A DNA stretch of 14,864 bases, taken from the NCBI GenBank assembly GCA_050945275.1, contig JBMNSQ010000036.1, positions 1-14,864 of the forward strand. The letters run 5' to 3'. The notes under the pieces are model-generated. The model saw only the letters and a program-made list of their open reading frames with translations. It made no database searches and was not told the DNA's origin. The translations under genes and the position numbers were made by a program. Of this stretch, positions 1 through 6,910 are shown piece by piece. Positions within the stretch are counted from its first letter, which is position 1. Every line of letters begins with the position of its first letter. Origin of the DNA: JAAYWY01 sp050945275 (GTDB taxonomy: Bacteria > Bacillota > DTU030 > DUMP01).

Positions 1-1202
1 CAATTGGTGGTTTTAACCGGGCCATCCAGCGGAGTCTTGTCATAGGGTATATAGTCTATACATTTCCCTATCACCCTGTCCATTTTGGGTAGATCTAAAG
101 GCTGAAGGCAGCCAGCAGAGACAATTACTTTTGCGTTAGGGGTGTTAAACAGGAGAGATTCGTCGCTCCCCATGCTGGTAGCGGTAAACTCTGACTGAAT
201 CATGGCCACCTGGAGCCCGGCTTCCTCTCCTAGGTCGCATACAATAGCACAGTCGATCTGCGGATGACCGCCACTCTCCTTAGTTACAAGCAAAATATCC
301 GCTTTTAAAACTTCCTGTGCCAGCCTTGTAGTATAAATAGCATTTCTTTTTTTGCTTTCCATAGCAAAATGAACAGTCGCCACTATAAGGCCGACAAAAT
401 CAAGGTCCTTGCCATGGCGACTATAAAGCTCTTCAATAATTGGCTGGTTCTGATAAGTATAGGTTACTGTAGAGTTGACAATCTGATCGTGGTTGTAGTT
501 CACTAGAGCGCCGTCAAGAATCTCATTGGGATCCATTATGGTTGGTAAAGCTTCCATGGCATCACTACCGTACAGACGGTCACTCTGAATTTCTTCAAGG
601 TTACAGTTATACATAACGTAGGCAACTTTGGGTAACTTACGGTCTTCGTTATTGTGTAAACTATACTCTTTTATTTCATCTGGAATGCAATCCTTTGCGG
701 CTGCGGCAAGGGCCACCGCCACCCGGAGCGACGCCTGCTTAAGTGCGTCCATATAGGAATATTTGTCGACTCCAGCAGCCGGCTCGGCGACAATTACGAC
801 GTGAATCATCTGAGAGAAAATCGTATGCTCTGCAGCGGGACCAGACATATCTAATAGCAGACCATTAACCTTCATTGTTTCGTAAGTCTCGGTAACTACC
901 ACTCCGCGCAAGAAAAGGGACTCTCCGGTGCCAGCGCGCTGCATTTCGCCTAGCAGACCTGGGAATGTAGCATTTTCATTGCCTAACTTAACCGTAGGTT
1001 GAACAATATCACCTACACTGGCAATACGGCAACTTTCCCCCGGAAAGGCAAGCTCCAGTTCGACACTCTGAAACCTAATGTCTGCAATCATTTCTAATAT
1101 TTCTTTCTTATTAATATACAATGTACGTCCTTCTACAGTAGTCCTGTCTGCAAAAACCACATCATCAATATCCACAAATAGCTTTCTTAGACTCATCTGC
1201 AT
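1..1202 (-). CDS. GrdE/GrdG-family component B subunit of glycine/sarcosine/betaine reductase, 3' end cut by window edge
   Basis: I read 400 codons from an ATG at 1202 to base 3; the gene continues beyond base 1. The start follows AAAGGGG, 5 bases upstream, and overlaps the stop of a short upstream ORF (TAATG). The protein matches what I know of GrdE/GrdG (PF09338): an N-terminal VEGRTLYINKKE segment, MSGPAAEHTIFS at ~119-130, LPKVAYVMYNC at ~190-200, and LDGALVNYN followed by a PIIEELYSRHGK block at ~229-265. In GrdE this family is a proprotein cut at an Asn-Cys bond near residue 242 to make a pyruvoyl group that binds glycine, sarcosine or betaine. Here the corresponding position reads Asn237-His238, so the processing Cys seems missing. 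Other Cys residues (e.g. 200) exist, but elsewhere. The selenoprotein partner GrdB/F/H is not in view. Family placement is fairly sure; substrate is unknown and classical reductase activity doubtful. Confidence 0.85.
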   Translation of the reverse strand, partial: MQMSLRKLFVDIDDVVFADRTTVEGRTLYINKKEILEMIADIRFQSVELELAFPGESCRIASVGDIVQPTVKLGNENATFPGLLGEMQRAGTGESLFLRGVVVTETYETMKVNGLLLDMSGPAAEHTIFSQMIHVVIVAEPAAGVDKYSYMDALKQASLRVAVALAAAAKDCIPDEIKEYSLHNNEDRKLPKVAYVMYNCNLEEIQSDRLYGSDAMEALPTIMDPNEILDGALVNYNHDQIVNSTVTYTYQNQPIIEELYSRHGKDLDFVGLIVATVHFAMESKKRNAIYTTRLAQEVLKADILLVTKESGGHPQIDCAIVCDLGEEAGLQVAMIQSEFTATSMGSDESLLFNTPNAKVIVSAGCLQPLDLPKMDRVIGKCIDYIPYDKTPLDGPVKTTN

Positions 1203-1261
1203 TAACGCCCCTTTCTAAAAAACGGTTTTCCAAAAATACCTTCATTGGTCATCTTCACCAT
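1202..1261 (-). other. Possible 19-residue leader ORF overlapping the grdE-like start
   Basis: The ORF encodes MVKMTNEGIFGKPFFRKGR and its TAA shares a base with the ATG of the grdE-like gene (TAATG), an arrangement typical of translational coupling. GAGGGG lies only 1 base from the first ATG but 10 bases from the in-frame ATG at codon 4, so translation would more likely begin at codon 4. It has no recognisable homology and may be a regulatory leader peptide or simply chance. Confidence 0.25.
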
Positions 1262-1290
1262 ACCCCTCTACTGTAAATGCCCAAGTATAC

Positions 1291-1329
1291 CTACCTTCTG
1301 CACCAAGCACTAATTAGCTTCTTGATCAT
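1291..1329 (-). other. Possible 12-residue leader ORF
   Basis: The ORF encodes MIKKLISAWCRR and is preceded by GAAGGGGG, a fair ribosome binding site 2-4 bases from the ATG. It is the second of three consecutive mini-ORFs upstream of the grdE-like gene. No family is recognised. Confidence 0.2.
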
Positions 1330-1337
1330 TACCCCCT

Positions 1338-1367
1338 TCATGAAATTATATTTCGTTTACTTACCAT
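1338..1367 (-). other. Possible 9-residue leader ORF with strong ribosome binding site
   Basis: GGGAGG sits 5 bases before an ATG encoding MVSKRNIIS and then TGA. This is the best ribosome binding site in the intergenic region, yet the frame is only nine codons long. Reading the TGA as selenocysteine would add only two codons before TAA, so it is not a selenoprotein. Confidence 0.25.
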
Positions 1368-1513
1368 TTTTTCCTCCCTGATTTATAATAACTTTGCACT
1401 ATATTTAGACTATTTTTTACATATAGCTGTCCATGGTGCAAAAATTGTTGGTCGGCATCTTCTTCGTCCAGACCCGGCACCAAAACAACAAGGCACCTTA
1501 TACAAGAAGGCAT

Positions 1514-1539
1514 ACCCCCGCCACTTTCTAGACGGGGGT
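1514..1539 (-). terminator. Hairpin downstream of the metallohydrolase gene, likely terminator of the transport/catabolic operon
   Basis: On the minus strand ACCCCCG and CGGGGGT pair around an 8-base loop, with one internal mismatch and one extra closing pair. The hairpin lies ~85 bases after the stop codon at 1625. The 3' flank (CTTCTTGTAT) is only mildly U-rich, so termination is probable rather than certain. Confidence 0.5.
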
Positions 1540-1624
1540 GCTCGAAGTTTATAGATAGGTTAACATCGGTAGCTAGGATGCCTGTGGGTCATTCTAAGGC
1601 ATATAGATCTTAGTGAAGTATGCA

Positions 1625-2575
1625 CTACAATACCAGTTGACCTTTACGAAGTATTAGTTGCCCATCCAAGTACAGCTCCGGGGCCATAATAACCCCATCT
1701 ACATGGATACCAGCAGCAACCTGTCCACCAAAAGTATCGTTACTGCCCAAGGCAATATGAGCAGTTCCATAGACCTTTTCGTCTTCTAGAACTACTCCAA
1801 TAACCCGCGCTTTGTCGTTGGTTCCAATTCCTAATTCGGCCAAGTTACGGGCTAACAAATTATTACCTAGCAAAGTGATAAGTCTGTCTCTATCGGGTCC
1901 AATTACATCTACCAAAGTTCCTTGACAAAATGTTAATTTAAGTGGAGCCCGTAAGCTTCCTATGCCAGCAAAAGACCCATCAATTACGATCTCACCTTCA
2001 GCTGTTCCTTCTACCGGTGCTATAAAAGCCTCTCCGGAAGGAAGATTCCCTCCCTGACCCTTGTTACGGTAGATGCCAGTACTAGCTACGGCTCTACGAC
2101 TCTCCAAAGACATGCTAAGACGAGACCCATTATTTATTAGTACCGCCTCTTTGGCATTTGTAAGAATGTCTGCTAATTTAGCGGTACGATCTGCTATTAT
2201 TTCATAGTCGGCAGCGAGGGAACCTCCCATAAACATGTCTATCGTTATCCCAGGCATGGTTACGACACGAGTACCGGCAGCACAAGCCTTCTTGCGGGCT
2301 TGGGTGTGTGTAAGCGAGTGTGCTGTTGCTGCTACTACTACGTCTGCTACCAACATACCCTGGGCGACTATGGGATTTGGCTCGACACCGCTTTTGCCTA
2401 AAGGCTCAATTTGCATTTGTGTCACTTTAGCACCCAATTTTTTTCCGGCAGCAAACAAAGCCTCCCCAATAGATAAGGTGGTGTCATCAATAATTACCAA
2501 CAGTTGTTCTTCGTTCTTTACAGCCAAGTTCTGCATCAAAAGATGCTCCGCAATCTTTACCATAGTCTTACTCAT
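1625..2575 (-). CDS. M29 aminopeptidase / NicX-like metallohydrolase family protein
   Basis: The product has 316 residues starting at ATG 2575, 14 bases after the AroM stop, with AAGGGAAG as ribosome binding site. A longer in-frame reading from 2701 would overlap AroM by over 100 bases and lacks support. The C-terminal half carries the expected metal-ligand pattern: NLPSGEAFIAPVEG at ~177-190, LAELGIGTN at ~245-253 (Glu247), TAHIALGSN at ~271-279 (His273) and HVDGVI at 291-296 (His291, Asp293). The family includes AmpS-type leucyl aminopeptidases (two metal ions) and NicX, the Fe(II) 2,5-dihydroxypyridine dioxygenase. At 316 residues it is shorter than AmpS (~410) and nearer NicX (~350). It is probably cytoplasmic, with no signal peptide. 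As last gene of the operon it may hydrolyse the final peptide or amide bond; the exact substrate is unknown. Confidence 0.8.
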   Translation of the reverse strand: MSKTMVKIAEHLLMQNLAVKNEEQLLVIIDDTTLSIGEALFAAGKKLGAKVTQMQIEPLGKSGVEPNPIVAQGMLVADVVVAATAHSLTHTQARKKACAAGTRVVTMPGITIDMFMGGSLAADYEIIADRTAKLADILTNAKEAVLINNGSRLSMSLESRRAVASTGIYRNKGQGGNLPSGEAFIAPVEGTAEGEIVIDGSFAGIGSLRAPLKLTFCQGTLVDVIGPDRDRLITLLGNNLLARNLAELGIGTNDKARVIGVVLEDEKVYGTAHIALGSNDTFGGQVAAGIHVDGVIMAPELYLDGQLILRKGQLVL

Positions 2576-2589
2576 AAGCCTACTTCCCT

Positions 2590-3264
2590 TCACCCAATTA
2601 ACTCTTTGAGGACTCGCGCAAAGATTCCTCGGGCCAAAATAACCGGCGCTCCAGTGATATTTCTTACTCTTTCTTGCATAGCCAAAGTGTATCCCATACA
2701 ATCCAGAACTACCAACTGCACGCCTTCGTTTTTTAGAACATCTGCTGCTTTGTCAAGTTCTGCTATATCACCATATGGAGAAGCTGCCACCATAACTTGT
2801 TCTGTGCCAACTTGATGCCAACGTTTTTGTGATTGAGGAATTTGGTCCGTAGCCGGGGATATCACCCCAATTTTCAATCCATCCGCTACTGCCTTGGTTA
2901 CATTGTACAGTATGGGTTGGGGGCGAACAAGCAATCCCTTCCCGGCCAATTGAAATTCACCGGTGCAAAGGAGAGCTACCACTTCAATCCCTTGATCAAA
3001 TAAGTTTTGTATCTTTTCTTTAATTCGAGGGGTAATATACTGTTCTGCTACTTTTACCGACGAGCCATCGGCTAACCGTGTAACCAGCACATAATCCCTA
3101 GCCTTTGGAGCAAAATTTGCTATCTCTTCCTTGCTTAGCCCATCTAATGCTCCTACTTCCTTAACCTCTGTTTCAGGGCCCAAAATTTCCATCAACTCCG
3201 GCATTATATCAACTCTAGGGGCTTGCCCAATAGTCACCGCCCCGATAATCTTACCTTTCATCAT
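2590..3264 (-). CDS. AroM family protein
   Basis: This 224-residue protein aligns along its whole length with E. coli AroM as I remember it: an opening IGAVTIGQAPRVDIMPEL, LDGLSKEEIANFAPKA at ~39-54, KIGVISPATDQIPQSQKRW in the middle, and LVVLDCMGYT followed by GAPVILAR near the C terminus. AroM has no established biochemical role. Its fold and the conserved Cys in LDCMG suggest kinship with Asp/Glu racemases and maleate isomerases, so an isomerase or racemase role is my inference. GGAGGTG precedes two adjacent ATG codons at 3264 and 3261. The gene overlaps the upstream stop by 11-14 bases, pointing to translational coupling. It is not near any shikimate gene, so the aromatic-pathway name should not be taken as function. 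Confidence 0.85.
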   Translation of the reverse strand: MMKGKIIGAVTIGQAPRVDIMPELMEILGPETEVKEVGALDGLSKEEIANFAPKARDYVLVTRLADGSSVKVAEQYITPRIKEKIQNLFDQGIEVVALLCTGEFQLAGKGLLVRPQPILYNVTKAVADGLKIGVISPATDQIPQSQKRWHQVGTEQVMVAASPYGDIAELDKAADVLKNEGVQLVVLDCMGYTLAMQERVRNITGAPVILARGIFARVLKELIG

Positions 3265-4111
3265 TTTTCACCTCCGGCAGTAACTTGGTTCTTTCTTTTC
3301 CCCCATAGACACAACCTAAGTGACGATCACAGTTGGGACAACCACGCCGGCATTCTTCCAAACTGCCATCCGCTGCACTGGTACGTGCCCCTTTTAGCTT
3401 CATTGCCAGATGACAAAGTCTTTGAACTTCTGATTTGCTTCCTTCCACAACAAAGGTAGTTGCCCCCTCGGCCCCTACTATACCTCCGCGCCCAATGACC
3501 GTAGCCTCTACCCTGGCGAGGAGACTAAAGGCTGTTAGTTCGGTAATTATCTGGCCTGGTATCGGTATTAGCCCTACTGCCATACCCATAGACCAATCGA
3601 TACCTTGCCGGGTAGCTGCTAAAGTTGATTCCGCAATCGAACCGGGGGTTAGCTTTTCAAGACCAGCCGGTATTATGGTGGTGATTCCTTCTGCCACCAA
3701 AGCAGAGATAACACGGCCCGGATTTCCTCCTAAGGGGCTACCGGCCATTAAAGCAGCATTGCCATACTGATCGATTAAATTGGCCCCACAGATGGCCACG
3801 TCCCCAGGCCCCATACCAAGAACAACCTTTTCGATATCATCATCTATTCCTCGTGGCTCTCCTCTTTCTATTAAAATTGAATGTGGCGCATCCACAGTTA
3901 CACGAGCCGACTTAGTTCCTAGAGGTGTAATTCGCCCGGAAATCCTAAGTGGTGTTCCCACTAAGGTTTCGGCTACTACCGATACAGTTGTGCCCCCCTT
4001 GAGAAGGATTTTCCCCGATTTTAGGGCTGACTGTACCTCCGGCATTTGTGCGACAGCTAGAGCTATGAGCTTTTTGCCTTCGCTCACTGTTAAAGTTAGC
4101 TGGGCTTTCAT
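3251..4111 (-). CDS. Uncharacterised protein with C-terminal Cys cluster
   Basis: The product has 286 residues from ATG 4111, just after the DUF1177 stop (TAG at 4114-4116), with AAGAAAGAA as a modest ribosome binding site. I do not recognise the family. The body (~1-235) is alpha/beta in character, with glycine-rich turns: SGKILLKGGTTVSVVAETL at ~32-50, GMGPGDVAICGANLIDQYGN at ~99-118, and VIGRGGIVGAEGATTFVVEG at ~205-224. That weakly recalls NagB/CoA-transferase-like or sugar-isomerase folds. The C terminus carries C254-x3-C258-x2-C261-x5-C267, suited to a zinc ion or an Fe-S cluster. There are no membrane segments or signal peptide. The tight packing between DUF1177 and AroM indicates a shared pathway. 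An in-frame ATG at 4174 would overlap DUF1177 by 61 bases and is less likely. Confidence 0.75.
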   Translation of the reverse strand: MKAQLTLTVSEGKKLIALAVAQMPEVQSALKSGKILLKGGTTVSVVAETLVGTPLRISGRITPLGTKSARVTVDAPHSILIERGEPRGIDDDIEKVVLGMGPGDVAICGANLIDQYGNAALMAGSPLGGNPGRVISALVAEGITTIIPAGLEKLTPGSIAESTLAATRQGIDWSMGMAVGLIPIPGQIITELTAFSLLARVEATVIGRGGIVGAEGATTFVVEGSKSEVQRLCHLAMKLKGARTSAADGSLEECRRGCPNCDRHLGCVYGGKERTKLLPEVKNDER

Positions 4112-4113
4112 AT

Positions 4114-5061
4114 CTATTCTTTCTTGCAGGTTTGGCCCAAGGTCTGCAGGTGACCTAAAGAGCCGTATAGACACACCAGATGTTGGTATTCCTTTTCATC
4201 ATAAAATTTACATTTGTTTTCTCCAAAGGCTTTAGCGACCTCTATAATAAAGCGAGCGGCCAATTCAATATCATAAGGATGACTGCCGCCGGTAGCACAA
4301 CCGGGAACAGGTGTTTCGGCCGTAATAGCCACACCAACGCAGGGAGCAGTTGTTGCTGTTGAAGGCTGCAAAATGCTGTTAACGTGATAAACATCATTAC
4401 CGTAGGGTGTAATATCTTGCGTCGTAATAGCAAAGACAACCGGCAACTGACCTGTGGTAATTGTCATAATATCCAACAGGTCCTCACTTACCCTGAGGAT
4501 ATAACCTTCTTTAACTGTAGGTGAAATAGCAAAACCACGATGATTGATAATTCGATTACCTTTGGTAGTATCTACCGAGAGAATAGCATCCATGGCCGGA
4601 TCAATTTCGTGCTTGTTCATAGTCGCAATATCTACCGGCGAGTCCATAAACGGAACTGGATCATGAGGCCTTGTAGGCGCGTGGGGACAAATATGAGTAG
4701 TTACAATGATATCGCCTGTTAACACATCACCCAGGGAATACATGCGTCCCAACTTCAAAGCGGCTGAAACAGCTACAGCTGCTCCATCACCATCAGACAC
4801 AAATCCGATTCGTTCCGGACGTGCCCCCAATCCACCCAGGCGACCGACAATTCCTAATGTAGGAGCGTTACCACCGCTAATTTTGCCTGACCGGCCCGGA
4901 ATTACAGCCTTAATAAAATCGGTATAGCCTTTGGGTCCTTGGATTCGCTGAGACTCCACTTGGTGAACGCCAGCCTCTAATAAAAGTTTCTTGACATTCT
5001 CCCCGTCAGCATGGGGACTGTCCAGCAGATCGAATACCTCAAGAACCTGTTTCAAAAGCAT
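4114..5061 (-). CDS. DUF1177 family protein
   Basis: This 315-residue protein matches the DUF1177 family (PF06675) as I know it, over its full usual length. Recognisable parts are the N-terminal LLKQVLEVFDLLDSPHADGE, TDFIKAVIPG at ~47-56, GIVGRLGGLGARPERIGFVSDGDGA at ~70-94, and a His/Pro-rich block starting THICPHAPTRPHDPVPFM at ~122-139, followed by SPVD and TMNKHEID. The GDGA motif and the histidines could bind metal, but no reaction has been assigned to the family as far as I know. It looks cytoplasmic. ATG 5061 is the only workable start because an in-frame TGA lies three codons upstream. The AAGGAGGG site is about 12 bases away, longer than ideal, and overlaps the DUF917 stop, suggesting coupling. 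The family recurs beside OPT transporters, which fits this operon. Confidence 0.85.
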   Translation of the reverse strand: MLLKQVLEVFDLLDSPHADGENVKKLLLEAGVHQVESQRIQGPKGYTDFIKAVIPGRSGKISGGNAPTLGIVGRLGGLGARPERIGFVSDGDGAAVAVSAALKLGRMYSLGDVLTGDIIVTTHICPHAPTRPHDPVPFMDSPVDIATMNKHEIDPAMDAILSVDTTKGNRIINHRGFAISPTVKEGYILRVSEDLLDIMTITTGQLPVVFAITTQDITPYGNDVYHVNSILQPSTATTAPCVGVAITAETPVPGCATGGSHPYDIELAARFIIEVAKAFGENKCKFYDEKEYQHLVCLYGSLGHLQTLGQTCKKE

Positions 5062-5080
5062 TGTTAATCAGACCCTCCTT

Positions 5081-6160
5081 TTATTGCTGAAGATATTCTA
5101 TTATAGTTTTTCCTGTTACTTCCTCTGCAGAAACAAACAGTTCCGGAGAAAACATACCAGCCCCGAGCAATAGGTTAGCTCTAGGTACATTGATTATGGC
5201 CACTTCTTGTTGTTCTCGAATATCAGCCGACGACACAGGAATACCGGTGGACTTATCAAAGGTCATTATTAGATCTGGAAAAGTCCCCAACCTTGTTCCG
5301 TTTGCTTCCAAGGTCATATACTCATTCCAAAAAGTTAATTTGAAGGCCCCCACAATTACCCGGCCGTAATCAAAGCCGCCCGCAGTTTCAAGTTCAACCT
5401 TTTCTACTACCCCGGTCTCTACAATACTACCGCCCAACACCTTTGCCGCTGCTTCAATCATGGCCAGTCCACCTTGAGGTTGGGCTTCCAACATAGACTG
5501 ACCCACAGTTATCGCCTGACGAACCGCCCCAGGGGCTCCATTTTCCTTCACGTAAGCCGCATCGATGGGATTTCGTGCTACGGCCACTAATCCTCCGGCC
5601 TGCACAGCAGCCTGGCGCACTAATGCTGCTGCTTGTTCGATATTACCCTGCACAACAAGTTCCACGTAGCTTCCCTTGGCAGAATCTCCTCCAGCTGCCG
5701 CTTGATAAGATACATAGCCTTTCTTAGCATGAAGACCCATAGACCCCATGGCTCCCGTCGGGTGAGCACGGCCGTTACAGGGTGCATCTACCACCGGAAT
5801 ACCTAAGATAGCCGACTGCAACCAACCATTGATCGTTGCGGTGCCGCCGCATTCATTAGTGATTAGCCCGTCAGCCTTTATGTTGGTCTTTTCGCTAAGC
5901 AATTGCACTGCTCGTACATAGCTCACTGGTTTTACCATTGCTTCTCTAGCTGCTGGCGCACCTACCGCTGATACTGTTATCAACATAGCCTTATCCTCAA
6001 CATCATCAATATCAACCAGACGAACGGTACCCATTCTAACAGCCAATTGTGCCAGTTCCCGCCCCCACGCCATGGAACCACCGCCGCCTCCGCCCAAAAC
6101 AGCACCACCAATCACAGCGGCTTCCACCAATTCTTGATCAAGAATCAACTCCGCCAACAA
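5081..6160 (-). CDS. DUF917 (S-methylthiohydantoin desulfurase family) protein
   Basis: The product has 359 residues, the usual length of the DUF917 family (PF06032). An N-terminal glycine-rich motif (GGAVLGGGGGGSMAWG, ~18-33) is followed by NECGGTATINGWLQSA at ~102-117, GIPVVDAPCNGRAHP at ~119-133, and a C-terminal half with IVGAFKLTFWNEYMTLE and FPDLIMTFD. One characterised member acts on S-methylthiohydantoin in ergothioneine breakdown, and the family relates to the hydantoinase/ATPase group. A cyclic-amide substrate is therefore plausible but inferred. Most family members that I recall have an acidic residue around the GRAxP motif; here the stretch reads DAPCNGRAHP, which may mark a subfamily. 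The start is one of two adjacent TTG codons (6160, 6157) after AAAGGAGGG. The racemase stop lies 11 bases upstream. Confidence 0.82.
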   Translation of the reverse strand: MLAELILDQELVEAAVIGGAVLGGGGGGSMAWGRELAQLAVRMGTVRLVDIDDVEDKAMLITVSAVGAPAAREAMVKPVSYVRAVQLLSEKTNIKADGLITNECGGTATINGWLQSAILGIPVVDAPCNGRAHPTGAMGSMGLHAKKGYVSYQAAAGGDSAKGSYVELVVQGNIEQAAALVRQAAVQAGGLVAVARNPIDAAYVKENGAPGAVRQAITVGQSMLEAQPQGGLAMIEAAAKVLGGSIVETGVVEKVELETAGGFDYGRVIVGAFKLTFWNEYMTLEANGTRLGTFPDLIMTFDKSTGIPVSSADIREQQEVAIINVPRANLLLGAGMFSPELFVSAEEVTGKTIIEYLQQ

Positions 6161-6171
6161 GTAACCCTCCT

Positions 6172-6825
6172 TTAAAGCTTTCTAACCACATACCAAGCAA
6201 AAAGGCCGGACGCGATAACAGGATCTACTACCTCCATATCCAGCTCTCTACGGATATCTTGAGCTACCCCGATGGTTGACATGCCGGTACAAGCCAAAAC
6301 CAACACCTTAGCCCCTTTCCCCTTCAGCTTCTCCGCTTCTTCCAAAACCGCTTTCTTCCCACTTGCTTTCATAAGATCTACGGTGGTTTCTATGCCGACA
6401 GGTTTAGCAGAAGACAAAAGAGCGGACCCTAGGACATCTGACATCGCTTTAGGAACATTGTCGGTTATACCAAGAGCCGCAACACTAGCGCCTAAGGCAA
6501 GTGCAACGTGAGCAGCTGCACTACCAGCACCAATAATAGGAATGTCCAGTATTTCTCGAGCTTGCTGTACTCCAGGATCAGCAGCGCAGCTTACAATAAT
6601 TGCACTTACATCCTCCTCAGCCATCTCTTGCGCTAAAGCCACTACCTTAGGCCAGGCCTGCTCCTCCGTCTTATAGTTAAATACACCTTGAGGTTGGTCG
6701 GAAATACAACGTGTAATCACCTTTAACTCCGGGAACAAGTCCATAATGAGTCTTCCGTGTAAACCTAAAACCAGGGGGTCATCAGTCGTCAACACTCGAA
6801 TTAATCCAATCCTTTCTTTTCCCAT
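6172..6825 (-). CDS. Asp/Glu/hydantoin racemase family protein
   Basis: The product has 217 residues from ATG 6825. An in-frame GTG three codons earlier abuts the ribosome binding site AGGAAG and is less likely. Two catalytic-type cysteines sit where cofactor-independent racemases have them: Cys80 in IIVSCAADPG and Cys179 in LVLACTGMSTIG. The segment GAGSAAAHVALALG (~99-112) resembles the family's conserved small-residue helix after the first Cys. Such enzymes invert the alpha-carbon of amino acids or hydantoins by a two-base thiol mechanism. Hydantoin racemase is an attractive reading next to a DUF917 protein, but the sequence does not fix the substrate. It is cytoplasmic. It follows the transporter after an 85-base gap with a hairpin and leads the tightly packed downstream genes. 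Confidence 0.82.
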   Translation of the reverse strand: MGKERIGLIRVLTTDDPLVLGLHGRLIMDLFPELKVITRCISDQPQGVFNYKTEEQAWPKVVALAQEMAEEDVSAIIVSCAADPGVQQAREILDIPIIGAGSAAAHVALALGASVAALGITDNVPKAMSDVLGSALLSSAKPVGIETTVDLMKASGKKAVLEEAEKLKGKGAKVLVLACTGMSTIGVAQDIRRELDMEVVDPVIASGLFAWYVVRKL

Positions 6826-6870
6826 CTTTCTCACTTCCTAATTCGCAAAGTGTTTGACCAAGATTTCTTA

Positions 6871-6899
6871 GGGACTGCCGACCAATACCCGGCAGCCCC
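6871..6899 (-). other. Hairpin between transporter and racemase genes
   Basis: On the minus strand GGGGCTGCCG and CGGCAGTCCC form a 10-bp stem with one G-U pair and a 9-base loop, 11 bases after the transporter stop. No U-run follows in the direction of transcription, so it looks more like an mRNA-stabilising or partial-attenuation hairpin than a full terminator. Confidence 0.55.
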
Positions 6900-6910
6900 C
6901 TTTTATCTAG

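Larger units (their letters stand above)
1203..1624. other. Intergenic region between the metallohydrolase and grdE-like genes
   Basis: This ~420-base gap holds a GC-rich hairpin (1514-1539) just after the metallohydrolase and three mini-ORFs (1338-1367, 1291-1329, 1202-1261). The A/T-rich stretch at about 1375-1425 is where a promoter for the grdE-like gene would be expected. I could not pick out a convincing -35/-10 pair or a -24/-12 sigma-54 site on the minus strand. Confidence 0.5.

Noticed and set aside
1332..1367. Possible small selenoprotein using TGA as selenocysteine, given the grdE-like neighbour
   Set aside because: Reading through the TGA adds only Arg-Gly before TAA, and no selenocysteine insertion hairpin with a fitting frame is evident.
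1441..1500. Repeated GGTGCC words and a coding-like stretch on the minus strand
   Set aside because: All frames are short and interrupted; the repeats are only six bases and not regularly spaced.
2235..2609. 124-codon plus-strand open frame
   Set aside because: It is antisense to the metallohydrolase gene, and its composition looks like a reverse-complement shadow.
2576..2701. N-terminal extension of the metallohydrolase
   Set aside because: It would overlap AroM by 112 bases and begin without a ribosome binding site, whereas ATG 2575 has one and matches the family's start.
3780..4235. 151-codon plus-strand open frame
   Set aside because: It lies antisense across two well-supported minus-strand genes, is rich in Pro/Ser/Arg as antisense frames often are, and has no ribosome binding site or recognisable motif.
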